A stretch of 64,000 bases of DNA, taken from the NCBI GenBank assembly GCA_944390735.1, contig CALXRL010000020.1:1-64000 (forward strand). The letters run 5' to 3'. Origin of the DNA: an uncultured Victivallales bacterium (GTDB lineage: Bacteria > Verrucomicrobiota > Lentisphaeria > Victivallales > UBA1829). The position numbers were made by a program, and so were the translations under genes. The notes beneath the pieces were generated by a model. It was not told where the DNA came from. It saw only the letters and a program-made list of their open reading frames with translations, and did not search any database. This document shows, piece after piece, positions 54,024-62,888 of this stretch (its first letter is position 1; each line of letters opens with the position of its first letter).

Positions 54024-55163
54024 ATGAACCGGATCTGGAAAATCGGAATCGTCTACGACACCTCCGGACCGCATCTCGGCGGACACGACACCCATCTGGC
54101 GTTCCGCGGGCTTCCGGACACGGAAGTCGTCGCCCTTGCCGATTCCAACACGGAAAAACTCGAAGAACGCATGGCAGCGATCCGGGCAAAGCGTCATTAT
54201 TCCAATTTTCTCGAAATGTTCGACCGGGAAAAACCCGATATCGCCGTTCTCGCCTCCCGTTCTCCCGCGGATCATGTTGTTCAGATCAAGGCGGCGGCGG
54301 AACGCGGAATTCATGTTCTCTGCGAAAAACCGATGACCAATGATCTGCAGGAGGCCGATGAACTCATCCGTCTGGCGGAGAAGCACAGAATCAAAATCGC
54401 GGTTGCGCTTCTTGCCCGCCACGCACTGGTCTTCCGAACCATGAAACGGATGATCGAAGAGGGAGCCATCGGCACGCCCCTGACCTTCTACGGGCGCGGA
54501 AAGGAGGATGAACGCGGAGGCGGAGAGGATCTGGTCGTGCTCGGAACTCACATTCTGGATCTCGGATGTTTTCTTTTCGGGAACCCGGAATCGGTGTCCG
54601 CGGAGGTCACCGTGGAAGGTCGTCCTCTGCGCCGGACTGACCGAAGCGTCACAAAGGAACCGCTCGGTCCCGTCGCCGGCGACAATGTGTTTGCCCTGCT
54701 CCGCTTTCCGAAACAGGTCCGGGGACTCTTCGAAAGCCGCCGGGGACTCTTCCGCAACCAGGTGCGGATGGGCGTTTCCGTCGCGGGAAGCGAGGGGATC
54801 CTCAGCGTCCGATACGACAACGACCGGAAACTCCGCCTGAGCCGCACATCCTTCCCCCCCGAGGACGAGGCCGCCTACGAGGACGTGCCGCTCCGCGAAA
54901 CGCGAACCATTCCCGGCGCCGAAGCTCCCGACTTCGGATATCTCAGATATTTTACCGACAACAACCGTTTCGCCGCCTGGGACCTGATGCGCGCCATTGA
55001 GGAGGATCGTCAGCCGGAGGCCAACGCGTATCATGCCCGCGCCACGCTGGAAATCATCAACGGGATCTACGCCTCGCAGCTGGCGGGACGGGTCGTCGCC
55101 CTGCCCCTGAAGGACCGGGTTCATCCACTGGAAAAACAGGAGACCGAAACTCATGATTCTTGA
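54024..55163 (+). CDS. Gfo/Idh/MocA-family oxidoreductase, canonical EKP type
   Basis: 379 residues with AAGGAGG before the ATG. Opening WKIGIVYDTSGPHLGGHD; then GIHVLCEKPMTND with the standard EKP lysine near residue 101, and GTHILDLGCFLFG near residue 177. Distinct from the HMDKP group in the same operon. NAD(P)-dependent sugar dehydrogenase family. Its last 11 nt overlap the amidohydrolase start, so expression is coupled. Confidence 0.86.
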   Translation: MNRIWKIGIVYDTSGPHLGGHDTHLAFRGLPDTEVVALADSNTEKLEERMAAIRAKRHYSNFLEMFDREKPDIAVLASRSPADHVVQIKAAAERGIHVLCEKPMTNDLQEADELIRLAEKHRIKIAVALLARHALVFRTMKRMIEEGAIGTPLTFYGRGKEDERGGGEDLVVLGTHILDLGCFLFGNPESVSAEVTVEGRPLRRTDRSVTKEPLGPVAGDNVFALLRFPKQVRGLFESRRGLFRNQVRMGVSVAGSEGILSVRYDNDRKLRLSRTSFPPEDEAAYEDVPLRETRTIPGAEAPDFGYLRYFTDNNRFAAWDLMRAIEEDRQPEANAYHARATLEIINGIYASQLAGRVVALPLKDRVHPLEKQETETHDS

Positions 55164-55929
55164 CTCCCATGTGCATCTGCCGTCCTCCAATCACGCTAAA
55201 GAGAGCGAAGAGACGTTTCTCCGCTATTTTCCGGACCGCCGGACCGCGGTCGATTATCTGCGCCGAAGCGGCATCGCAGGCGCAATTTTCACCACCTGGG
55301 AAGGGGTCTGGAGCGATACCGAACAGGAACTCGATTCCGCCAATGCCGAAGTACTGGAAATTCAGAAAGAGGCTGCCGGATTCCTCTATCCCGGAGCCAG
55401 CATTCATCCGGCGTTTCCGGAGGCGTCGATCCGCTGGCTCGAAATATTCCGGAAAAAAGGACTTGTCTGGGTCGGGGAGCTGGTTCACTACCGCGCAAAC
55501 CGCGGCGATTACGACAATCCCGCCTGGATGAAGCTCTTTGAAGTCTGCCGTGATCTCGGCATGATCGTCCAGCTGCACGCCTCGCCGAGTGTGATTCGTC
55601 TGGCGAAGCGTCTGCCGGAGCTCCGGATCGTCAACTCCCACATTGACGAAAAACTTCTGTCCGGACTTGCCGCATGTCCGAATGTCATGCTCGACGTGAG
55701 CGGTTTTGCCGCGGGAATCCGGCTCAACGCCATGGAATCCGCACGAAAAGTGTTCGGAACCGATCGTCTTCTCTTCGGCACGGACTTCACCGTCTACGAA
55801 CCGGAAGCGTTCCTTCTGCGTTCGCGCAACGCCTTTCCCGATTCCGGGGAACGGGAAAAACTCTATTGCCGCAATCTGCTTGCCCTCCTTGCCTCGGCGG
55901 GAGCGGTCAATCCCTTTCAAGGAGAATAA
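55153..55929 (+). CDS. Amidohydrolase-family (TIM-barrel metal-dependent) hydrolase
   Basis: 258 residues. Metal-ligand motifs in the amidohydrolase-2 order: LDSHVHL at residues 3-9, QLHAS near 138, VNSHID near 158 and FGTDFTVYE near 198. Members hydrolyse lactones, amides or decarboxylate ring acids. In an operon of sugar dehydrogenases a sugar lactonase is the most likely role (inference). It overlaps the gene before it and leaves 2 nt before the PIG3 gene. Confidence 0.83.
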   Translation: MILDSHVHLPSSNHAKESEETFLRYFPDRRTAVDYLRRSGIAGAIFTTWEGVWSDTEQELDSANAEVLEIQKEAAGFLYPGASIHPAFPEASIRWLEIFRKKGLVWVGELVHYRANRGDYDNPAWMKLFEVCRDLGMIVQLHASPSVIRLAKRLPELRIVNSHIDEKLLSGLAACPNVMLDVSGFAAGIRLNAMESARKVFGTDRLLFGTDFTVYEPEAFLLRSRNAFPDSGEREKLYCRNLLALLASAGAVNPFQGE

Positions 55930-55931
55930 TC

Positions 55932-56897
55932 ATGTATGCAATCACTGTCGATGAAACCAGAGCCATGCACTGGACGGAAGTTCCCGATCCGGTTCCGAAA
56001 TCCGATGAAATTCTGCTGGAAATCCATGCCGCCGCATTGAACCGCGCCGATCTGCTTCAGAGGGCCGGGAAGTATCCGCCGCCACCGGGATGGCCCGACT
56101 GGATGGGGCTGGAAGCGGCGGGTATCGTTCTTTCGGCGCCCGCGGGAAGCCGATGGAAACGCGGAGACAGGGTCTGCGCATTGCTCGGCGGAGGAGGTTA
56201 TGCGGAGAAAATCGCCGTTCCGGAAAAGATGGTTCTGCCTGTTCCCCGGGGACTCTCCCTGATCGAAGCATCCTCGCTGCCGGAAGTGTTCGCAACCGCG
56301 TATCTGAATCTGGTGTTCGAGGCCGGACTCCAGGCTGGGGAAACCGCCTTCATTCAGGCCGGAGCCAGCGGACTGGGCATCGCGGCAATTCAGACGGCAA
56401 AGGTGCTGGGGGCAACGGTTGTCACCACGGTCGGATCCGAGCGGAAGGCGGAGGCCGTGCGCGCGCTCGGAGCAGATATCGTGGTCAACCGAAAAACCGA
56501 CGATCTGGGAAAAGTCCTGGACGAACATCCCGTCGACGTCGTGCTCGACTGCGTGGGCGGAACCGGACTCGGGAAACATCTCGAAAAGCTGGCCCCGGGC
56601 GGACGATGGATCCTGATCTCGACCCTCGGAGGCGAATCCGCGGAAATCGCCCTGCGCCCGATTCTCAAACGAGGTCTCCGCCTGATCGGAAGCACGCTCC
56701 GCAGTCGAACCACGGAAAAAAAGGGGGAAATCCTCGCCGGACTCGAAAAACAGATCTGGCCCGCAATGGAAGCAAAAACCATCCGTCCGGTCATCTTCAA
56801 AACCTTCCCGATTCGGGAAGCGGAACAGGCGCATGCGGTGCTCGAACGCGGCGAAAATATCGGAAAAGTCGTTCTCTCGATCCGGGATGAGGAATGA
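55932..56897 (+). CDS. PIG3-type NAD(P)H quinone oxidoreductase (MDR family)
   Basis: 321 residues from MYAITVDETRAMHW with AAGGAG upstream. Very similar to the gene at 9828: EVPDPVPKSDEILLEIHAAALNRADLLQ, GLEAAG, the NADPH site QAGASGLGIAAIQTAKVLGA and LRLIGSTLRSRT. Zinc-independent quinone or enone reductase. The start overlaps nothing, but its stop overlaps the MFS start (ATGA). Its presence in both clusters makes it a core member of the shared pathway. Confidence 0.87.
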   Translation: MYAITVDETRAMHWTEVPDPVPKSDEILLEIHAAALNRADLLQRAGKYPPPPGWPDWMGLEAAGIVLSAPAGSRWKRGDRVCALLGGGGYAEKIAVPEKMVLPVPRGLSLIEASSLPEVFATAYLNLVFEAGLQAGETAFIQAGASGLGIAAIQTAKVLGATVVTTVGSERKAEAVRALGADIVVNRKTDDLGKVLDEHPVDVVLDCVGGTGLGKHLEKLAPGGRWILISTLGGESAEIALRPILKRGLRLIGSTLRSRTTEKKGEILAGLEKQIWPAMEAKTIRPVIFKTFPIREAEQAHAVLERGENIGKVVLSIRDEE

Positions 56898-58156
56898 AAA
56901 ACGCCGGAAGCATTTCTTCCACCGGGCTCCGTCTGGGAGGAATGCTGCTTTGCGGAACGGTGCTCTATTTTTTTGCCAATGTCCAGCGGGTCGCGATCCC
57001 CGGCGCGGTCTTCAATCTTCTTCAGGAGCAATGGAACGTTTCCGCGCCGTACATCACAGGACTCGGATCGGCATTCATGTATGTCTATGCGCTGAATCAG
57101 CTGTTCATCGGGCTTCTCGTGGACCGCTATGGAGGAGTCCGTGTGATTGCGGCCGGCGCACTGCTGTTCTGTACGGGATCCATTCTGTTTCCGCTCTCGG
57201 ACTCCCTGGGGCTGCTCTACTTCAGCAGGGCGCTGACGGGGCTCGGAGCAAGTGCGCTCTATCTCAGTCTCATCAAGGAAACGATGCGTCTGTTCGAGCG
57301 GAACTACAACATTGTCCTCGCCCTGATTATCATGATCGGGTACGCGGGCGGAATCATGGCCAATGCCCCGTTTGTCGCGGGGGTGGAGGCGATCGGACTG
57401 CGGAAGATGCTTCTGCTGACCGGAGGAGTTTCGATCCTTTTTTATCTGCTCTTTCTGGGAACGGGGGCGACGATGAAACTGCCGCGGATCCGCCGCGATG
57501 TTCCCGTCTCCTTCCGCAAATTCGGAACGGTGCTGAAATGTCGGCACAACCGTGATCTTTTCCTCTTCAGCGGTGTGAATTTCGGACTTTACTATGTCTT
57601 GCAGACCGTCATCGGGAAAAAATTCCTGGAGGATTTCTGCGCAATGGAATCGGAATCGGCGGCATGGGTTCTCTCGCTGATGGGGATGATCTCCGCACTC
57701 TCGGGGGTTCTGTTCGCCGTCGTCAGCCGGATGACGGGCAACCGGAGAAGAGTTTTCTGCCGTCTGGCGGGAATCCTCTGTTCCGCAGTGATGTTCTCTG
57801 TCACGGCGATGGTGTTTTTCAACCTGCGGACTCCTGCGACTGCGTTTCTGTTCTGTCTCTTTTCGCTGACCGCAAGCATGTCGTCAATCACGATTCCTCT
57901 TCTGCGCGAAACAAATCCCGAAGATGACACCGGCGCGGCCATCTGTTTTATGAATTTCAGTTTTTACCTCTCGGTCGCAATCTTCGGAAATCTCGCGGGA
58001 ATCCTCATCAATCTCTTCCCTCCGATCCAAAATGGAACTGTGCTTGTTTACGGAAAAAATTCCTATCTGGCGCTCTTTGCCGTAATGACTCTTTTCGCTC
58101 TGGCCGTCATTTACGGATCCTTTCGAATGCGTGAAACCATGGGGCGAAAAATCTGA
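56894..58156 (+). CDS. Major facilitator superfamily transporter
   Basis: 420 residues with about 12 hydrophobic helices. The loop between helices 2 and 3 reads GLLVDRYGGVRV, the MFS-conserved motif. Charged middle loop near residue 200 (KLPRIRRDVPVSFRKF). It likely imports the substrate of, or exports a product from, the operon it terminates. Only the second cluster has a transporter. ATGA overlap with the PIG3 gene shows coupling. Confidence 0.9.
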   Translation: MKNAGSISSTGLRLGGMLLCGTVLYFFANVQRVAIPGAVFNLLQEQWNVSAPYITGLGSAFMYVYALNQLFIGLLVDRYGGVRVIAAGALLFCTGSILFPLSDSLGLLYFSRALTGLGASALYLSLIKETMRLFERNYNIVLALIIMIGYAGGIMANAPFVAGVEAIGLRKMLLLTGGVSILFYLLFLGTGATMKLPRIRRDVPVSFRKFGTVLKCRHNRDLFLFSGVNFGLYYVLQTVIGKKFLEDFCAMESESAAWVLSLMGMISALSGVLFAVVSRMTGNRRRVFCRLAGILCSAVMFSVTAMVFFNLRTPATAFLFCLFSLTASMSSITIPLLRETNPEDDTGAAICFMNFSFYLSVAIFGNLAGILINLFPPIQNGTVLVYGKNSYLALFAVMTLFALAVIYGSFRMRETMGRKI

Positions 58157-58163
58157 TTCCCTC

Positions 58164-58354
58164 TTTTCTCGGGTCAAGGACTTCGTCCTTGTCGCGGTCC
58201 AGCACCGAGACGCCGACCGTGCAGAACAACGGAACTTCTTTTTTCCATAAAAAATGCGAGGGACGAAAACCGCTTTGAAAAGCGGTTCTTCTCCCCTCGC
58301 GCTCCTCTCTTTCCCGAAACTTCTGACGCCTTTGCAACAATACGCAAAGGCTCT
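58164..58354. repeat. Tandem structured repeat, copy 1
   Basis: About 190 bp, same element as 58421-58600. Hairpins: CAAGGAC/GTCCTTG with a TTC loop, CGGTC/GACCG, a long stem at 58256-58300 (GCGAGGG/CCCTCGC outside, AACCGCTTT/AAAGCGGTT at 58268-58287 inside) and CCTTTGC/GCAAAGG at 58329-58350. Non-coding, directly after the MFS gene. Confidence 0.8.
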
Positions 58355-58420
58355 CACTTCGTGTCTCGAATCACGTTGGAATGGGGAAAGACTTTTCCTT
58401 ACGGAAAAATGCGAATGCAT

Positions 58421-58600
58421 TTTTCTCGGGTCAAGGACTTCGTCCTTGTCGCGGTCCAGCGGCGAGACGCTGGCCGTGCAGCGCACGGAACTCTCAAAAA
58501 ATGCGAGGGATGAAAACCGCTTTGAAAAGCGGTTCTTCTCCCCTCGTACTCCTCTTTTTCCCGAAACTTTTGACGCCTTTGCGATTTCCGCAAAGGCTCT
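58421..58600. repeat. Tandem structured repeat, copy 2
   Basis: Direct copy in the same orientation, 66 nt after copy 1. It keeps every hairpin and strengthens some: CCAGCG/CGCTGG and GTGC/GCAC stems appear where copy 1 has weaker pairing. It ends 15 nt from the transketolase stop, so it may form the 3' end of both convergent transcripts. The 458-nt gap 58157-58614 holds nothing else that I can see. Confidence 0.8.
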
Positions 58601-58614
58601 GTTTCTCAATTGTT

Positions 58615-60606
58615 TCAGGCGAAAAATGAACGGATTTTGGCGGCGACCGCCTCCGGAGTGAACCCGAATTTCTCCGCAAGCACCTTGTACGGAGCCGACG
58701 CGCCGAACCGATCCAGTCCAATGCAGAGTCCCTTGTCTCCGGCGAACTTCTCCCAGCCGAAAGTGCTTCCGGCTTCCAGCGTCACACGACGCTCGCAGGC
58801 GGAAGGAATCACACTTTCCTGATACTCCCGACTCTGCCGCAGGAAAAGTTCCCGCGAGGGCATCGAAACCACCCGGATGCGCCGTCCTTCATCACGCAGA
58901 ATGTGCGCGGCATCCAGCGCCGTGTTGACCTCGGAACCGGTTGCAATCAGAATTGTATCATACGCGGCATCCTCGGAAACCACATAGGCCCCTTTTTCCA
59001 GATCGACTTTTTTCGCAGTCTCCGCATCAAACGGAGCAAGATCCTGACGCGTCAGGATCAGTGCGACCGGCGTTTTCGATTTCACGGCATACGCCCACGC
59101 ATGAGCGCATTCGGTGGCCTCCGCCGGACGAATCACCGTCATATCCGGAATCGTCCGAAGCATGGCAAGCTGTTCAATCGGCTCGTGCGTGGGTCCATCC
59201 TCTCCGACATAGAACGAATCATGCGTAAAGATGTAAATCGACGGAATCTTCTGAATTGCCGCAAGCCGGATTCCCGGTTTCATGAAATCGGAAAAGACAA
59301 AGAAGGTCGAGGTAAAGGGAATGTAACCGCCATAGACGGAAATTCCGTTGGCGATTGCACTCATGGCAAGCTCCCGCACTCCGAAATGGAAATTTCGTCC
59401 GGCTCGATTCTCCGGCGAAAAACTTCCGCTGGCCTTGATCGTGGTCTTTGTCGACGGAGCAAGATCCGCCGCCCCCCCGCAGAGCGACGGCACCAGTTCC
59501 GCCACCTTCTGAAGCACAGCCCCGCCTGACGCACGCGTCGCGGCCGGCTTGTCCGTCGGCGTCACAGCAAGCAGCTGCGGAAGAAGATCCTCCGGCACCT
59601 TGAGCGAAAGCATATCGGAAATCAGTTTTGCCTTTTCCGGATTCGCCTCCACAAATTTCTGGAAGGCCGCATCCCATTCCGCACCCGCGGCAACCAGTTC
59701 CGCGGCACGGCGATCGACCATCTCGCGGACCTCCTGCGGAACATAAAACGCATCCGGCGGGAATCCGAGCGCAGCCTTTGTCGCGGCCAGCTCCTCCGCT
59801 CCGAGCGGCTCCCCGTGCGACTTCTCCGAGCCGGCCTTTCCGGGAGAACCGAATCCGATCACGGTCCGGCAGATCACAAGAGTCGGCCGGCCGTCGGCAA
59901 CCATTGCCTCGCCCAGTCCCTTGTCCACCTGCTCCGCATCATTTGCATTCGCGATGTTCAGCACCCGCCAGCCGTAGGCCTCAAACCGTTTGCCCACATC
60001 CTCGGTAAACGCCAGATCGGTGGAACCTTCAATGCTGATATTGTTGTCGTCATACAGAACGATCACATTGTCCAGTTTCTGATTTCCCGCGAAGGAAGCG
60101 GCCTCGTGACTGATGCCTTCCATCAGACAGCCGTCGCCGCAGAGAATGAAAATCCGGTTGTTGAGCAGTCCCGCTTCGCCGAGACCTGTCACCGCGGCAA
60201 AATTTTTGGAGGCCGCTGCCATACCGATTCCCGCGGCAAAGCCGGTTCCCAGCGGACCGGTCGTCACCTCGACCCCCTTCGTGTGACCAAATTCCGGATG
60301 ACCCGGCGTCAGACTCCCCCACTGCCGGAAATTCTGAAGATCCTCCATCGTCAGTCCGTACCCGAACAGATGAAGGAGACTGTAAAGAAGCATGGATCCG
60401 TGTCCGGCGGAAAGGACAAAACGGTCGCGCGCAATCCACTGCGGATTCTTCGGATTGTGTCTCATGTATTTATACCACAGGGAAAAAGCCATATCAGCGG
60501 CGCCCATCGGCATGCCGGGATGTCCCGACTTTGCCTTCTGTATCGCATCCGCGGAAAGCAGACGCACCGTGTCGGCAGCCAGTTTCATAGCTTTGAAATC
60601 AGACAT
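58615..60606 (-). CDS. tkt: Transketolase
   Basis: 663 residues from MSDFKAMKLAADTVRL with AAGGAG upstream; the longer frame adds 13 unlikely residues. Thiamine pyrophosphate site ILCGDGCLMEGISHEA near residue 153, KSGHPGMPMGAADM near the start, and LTRQDLAPFD in the last third. Moves two-carbon units in the pentose phosphate pathway, sharing xylulose-5-phosphate with rpe (4315-5022). Full length, single gene. Confidence 0.97.
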   Translation of the reverse strand: MSDFKAMKLAADTVRLLSADAIQKAKSGHPGMPMGAADMAFSLWYKYMRHNPKNPQWIARDRFVLSAGHGSMLLYSLLHLFGYGLTMEDLQNFRQWGSLTPGHPEFGHTKGVEVTTGPLGTGFAAGIGMAAASKNFAAVTGLGEAGLLNNRIFILCGDGCLMEGISHEAASFAGNQKLDNVIVLYDDNNISIEGSTDLAFTEDVGKRFEAYGWRVLNIANANDAEQVDKGLGEAMVADGRPTLVICRTVIGFGSPGKAGSEKSHGEPLGAEELAATKAALGFPPDAFYVPQEVREMVDRRAAELVAAGAEWDAAFQKFVEANPEKAKLISDMLSLKVPEDLLPQLLAVTPTDKPAATRASGGAVLQKVAELVPSLCGGAADLAPSTKTTIKASGSFSPENRAGRNFHFGVRELAMSAIANGISVYGGYIPFTSTFFVFSDFMKPGIRLAAIQKIPSIYIFTHDSFYVGEDGPTHEPIEQLAMLRTIPDMTVIRPAEATECAHAWAYAVKSKTPVALILTRQDLAPFDAETAKKVDLEKGAYVVSEDAAYDTILIATGSEVNTALDAAHILRDEGRRIRVVSMPSRELFLRQSREYQESVIPSACERRVTLEAGSTFGWEKFAGDKGLCIGLDRFGASAPYKVLAEKFGFTPEAVAAKIRSFFA

Positions 60607-60660
60607 GATAAACTCCTTCGTTGTTTGTTTCCCTACGCGCAGCATGATTTTTCCTCCCGT

Positions 60661-60688
60661 AATATACCATCAAACGGCGGATATTCAA
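60661..60688 (-). promoter_or_regulatory. Promoter of tkt
   Basis: On the minus strand TTGAAT (60688-60683), a 16-nt spacer and TATATT (60666-60661), about 55 nt before the start. Confidence 0.65.
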
Positions 60689-60780
60689 CGGAAAAGAGAA
60701 AATCTTGAACAGGAATCCCGCACGAAGAGCGTCTCCCCTTTCCCTTTTCCCATATTTTATATCAACATAGAGATCCACCA

Positions 60781-61530
60781 TAGACTTTTTCTGAAAAATA
60801 TCGAAGCTGTCTATGCCGATACCGGCATCCGGCGCACTCCCGTCATCGGCGGCAAGAAGTGCGGCAACTGGTGGAACCCGCGTGAACTGCCAACGCCAAA
60901 ATTGCCTGGAAGAACCGCAACGGCACTGCCGAAGTCGGATTTTACACCTCCACCTTTTCTCTGACCGGAACCAATCCGATCCGCTTCCGCTTCAAATCCC
61001 CGGATCCGAATGTCGTATGGCTCATCGCCGCCACGCCGCTGGATCAGGAGGTGAAATTCAAAAACACAGTCACCATCACGACAACGGACTTGTGGCAAAG
61101 GGAAGCAAGGTCTCCACGGCAATCAACATGGAAAATCTCGACCGCATGGAGTTCCTTTTCGCGGAACTCAAGAAACGCGGACAGCTTCCGGACTCCGGCG
61201 GCTCTCTCGCTGACCGGTGATCCGCTTGCGGAATCGGACTCCATCCAGCTTCTTCAGATCACCGACGTCTCTCAGGATGGGGTCCGCTTCGGAAATCAGG
61301 AACGGACCATTCTTGAAAAGACCTCCCACGGGAAACTTCTCCTGCGCAAAGCAAAAGCGGAGATCGAACTGAACGTGAAGGGCCCGATGAAAGTCTCCGC
61401 ATGCAACATGCTCGGGGAAAAGATCGGCGAGGTCAAGGCCGTCTTCTGGAACGGCATTCTCAAATTCAAGGCGGACAACGCCGCATTCCCCGGCGGAACG
61501 GTCGCCTACCATCTGACACCCGTCAAATAA
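60781..61530 (+). pseudogene. Decayed glycoside-hydrolase-like gene
   Basis: Fragments of one protein appear in successive frames: VIGGKKCGNWWNPREL (from about 60840), AKIAWKNRNGTAEVGFYTS to DQEVKFKNTV (to about 61070), then MENLDRMEFLFAELKKRG in another frame (about 61128-61180), and finally an intact C-terminal stretch from about 61215 (GDPLAESDSIQLLQI to VAYHLTPVK) back in the earlier frame. The order suggests an N-terminal sugar-binding domain, the opening of a catalytic barrel and a C-terminal domain with most of the barrel deleted. At least three frame changes rule out a working gene. A terminator still follows. Confidence 0.78.
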
Positions 61531-61542
61531 CAACAAAAAAAC

Positions 61543-61590
61543 GGCCCCCCGGCACACCAGCGGAACACGCCGCGCCGGGAGGGCTTTTTT
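61543..61590. terminator. Intrinsic terminator after the pseudogene
   Basis: GCCCCCCGGC pairs with GCCGGGAGGGC (one bulge) across a 20-nt loop, followed by six T. An A-run on the other side lets it serve the convergent minus gene too. Confidence 0.75.
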
Positions 61591-61637
61591 CCGTCCGGGC
61601 CCGGATCTTTTTTCAACCTCAGCCGGACCGGTTTTTC

Positions 61638-62693
61638 TCAGCGGTACGCGAGCTTCTCATAAAGATCATTGTAGTACAGCGCCCGTTCGACCGGAACATC
61701 CGCGGGAAGATGATTTCCCACCGCAAGAATGAATCCGGGATAGCGCCGTCCCCATCCCATGGCGCGTTCAACTTCGAAACGGATTTCCTCAAGAGATCCG
61801 TATGTGAGGGTCCGGCAGTCCACCCCGCCGACAAACCCGACGCGGTCGCCGTACGTCGAAGCAAAGCGTTCCATGTCGCAGCAGGGCTCCATGACGACGG
61901 AATCCACGTTCAGGCGGACGATATCCTCGAAGAATTCGTCGATTTTCCCATCCGATGTGAACATCACAATCTTCCCTGCCTCCTTGAGCAGTCCGATAAG
62001 CGAAGCAAGTTTCGGAAAGATCTGCGTCCGATACCATTCCGGCGCGGTCACCGGACCGCTTGTCCAACAGAGATCGTCATGCACCATCACCACCGGAACC
62101 GACGATTTCGCCAGCGCCTCAAAAAACTGCCGGATCCAGTGATAATAGGAATCCACAAGGCGGTTGAACCGCTCCGGATCCGTTCCAAGCGCAAGCAGCA
62201 GCGCATCCCATCCCAGAAGATCAATCAGTCCGGAAAACATCGTGATGTAAACTCCTGTCATGTTCACCACATCCGGAATGTTCCCGCAGTTGTTCCGGTA
62301 GTGGCGTTCAAAACGGGCGATCAGATCCTGCCGGTCGAAAAAACGGAACTGTTCCGCGGGATTGAGAGCATAGACATCCTCCGGCTCCTGATAGGGATGC
62401 GTCACACTGGAATTGAAATCGTCCTCGCCGTAAACGGCATGGCCCATGTCCGTCACAACCGCTCCGGCCTCCTTCAGAAAGTTGCGTTCCACCAGAATCG
62501 ACCAGACAAAACTGTAATCCCAGCTTTTCCGGAACGCCCGCGATGCAGCGGGGCGATTCTCCGGAACCGAGGTATCAATGCCGGTCACCGCCTCCATCAG
62601 TTTCCAGTGATATCCGTCGGCGGAATACTCCGTGCGCGGAATTTTCGGCGAGAACTGCCTGTTCAGCGCAGCCCATCCATTCTCATACGACAT
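61638..62693 (-). CDS. Uroporphyrinogen-decarboxylase-superfamily protein (not HemE)
   Basis: 351 residues with the URO-D barrel pattern (MVHDDLCWTSGPVTAP near residue 205, FTSDGKIDEFFEDIVRL, VGGVDCRTL). The arginine-rich N-terminal substrate motif of true HemE is absent. Relatives include methyltransferases of the MtaA/CmuA type and many unassigned proteins in carbohydrate-rich anaerobes. It may transfer methyl groups to or from a corrinoid or cofactor; nothing here settles it. Monocistronic, between a pseudogene and ruvB. Confidence 0.75.
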   Translation of the reverse strand: MSYENGWAALNRQFSPKIPRTEYSADGYHWKLMEAVTGIDTSVPENRPAASRAFRKSWDYSFVWSILVERNFLKEAGAVVTDMGHAVYGEDDFNSSVTHPYQEPEDVYALNPAEQFRFFDRQDLIARFERHYRNNCGNIPDVVNMTGVYITMFSGLIDLLGWDALLLALGTDPERFNRLVDSYYHWIRQFFEALAKSSVPVVMVHDDLCWTSGPVTAPEWYRTQIFPKLASLIGLLKEAGKIVMFTSDGKIDEFFEDIVRLNVDSVVMEPCCDMERFASTYGDRVGFVGGVDCRTLTYGSLEEIRFEVERAMGWGRRYPGFILAVGNHLPADVPVERALYYNDLYEKLAYR

Positions 62694-62823
62694 TCTTCAT
62701 CTCCTTTCCCGACATCCATGTTCCGACTTCTCTGTTCCGCGGAACGTCTGCGTTCCCCGATTCCCTGAGGAGTCCCGTTCCGGATTCGCTGATAATCTAG
62801 GCGGAGGAAAGAAAAATATCTTC

Positions 62824-62852
62824 TTGTATTTTGAAAAATTTTGCTCTATATT
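62824..62852 (+). promoter_or_regulatory. Promoter of ruvB
   Basis: TTGTAT at 62824-62829, a 17-nt spacer and TATATT at 62847-62852, 37 nt before the start. Confidence 0.7.
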
Positions 62853-62888
62853 AACTTATGATACCGATAACCACACCAGCAGGATTTG

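Noticed and set aside
58164..58600. CRISPR array
   Set aside because: Only two long (about 180-190 bp) hairpin-rich copies, not short repeats with unique spacers, and no cas genes in the window.
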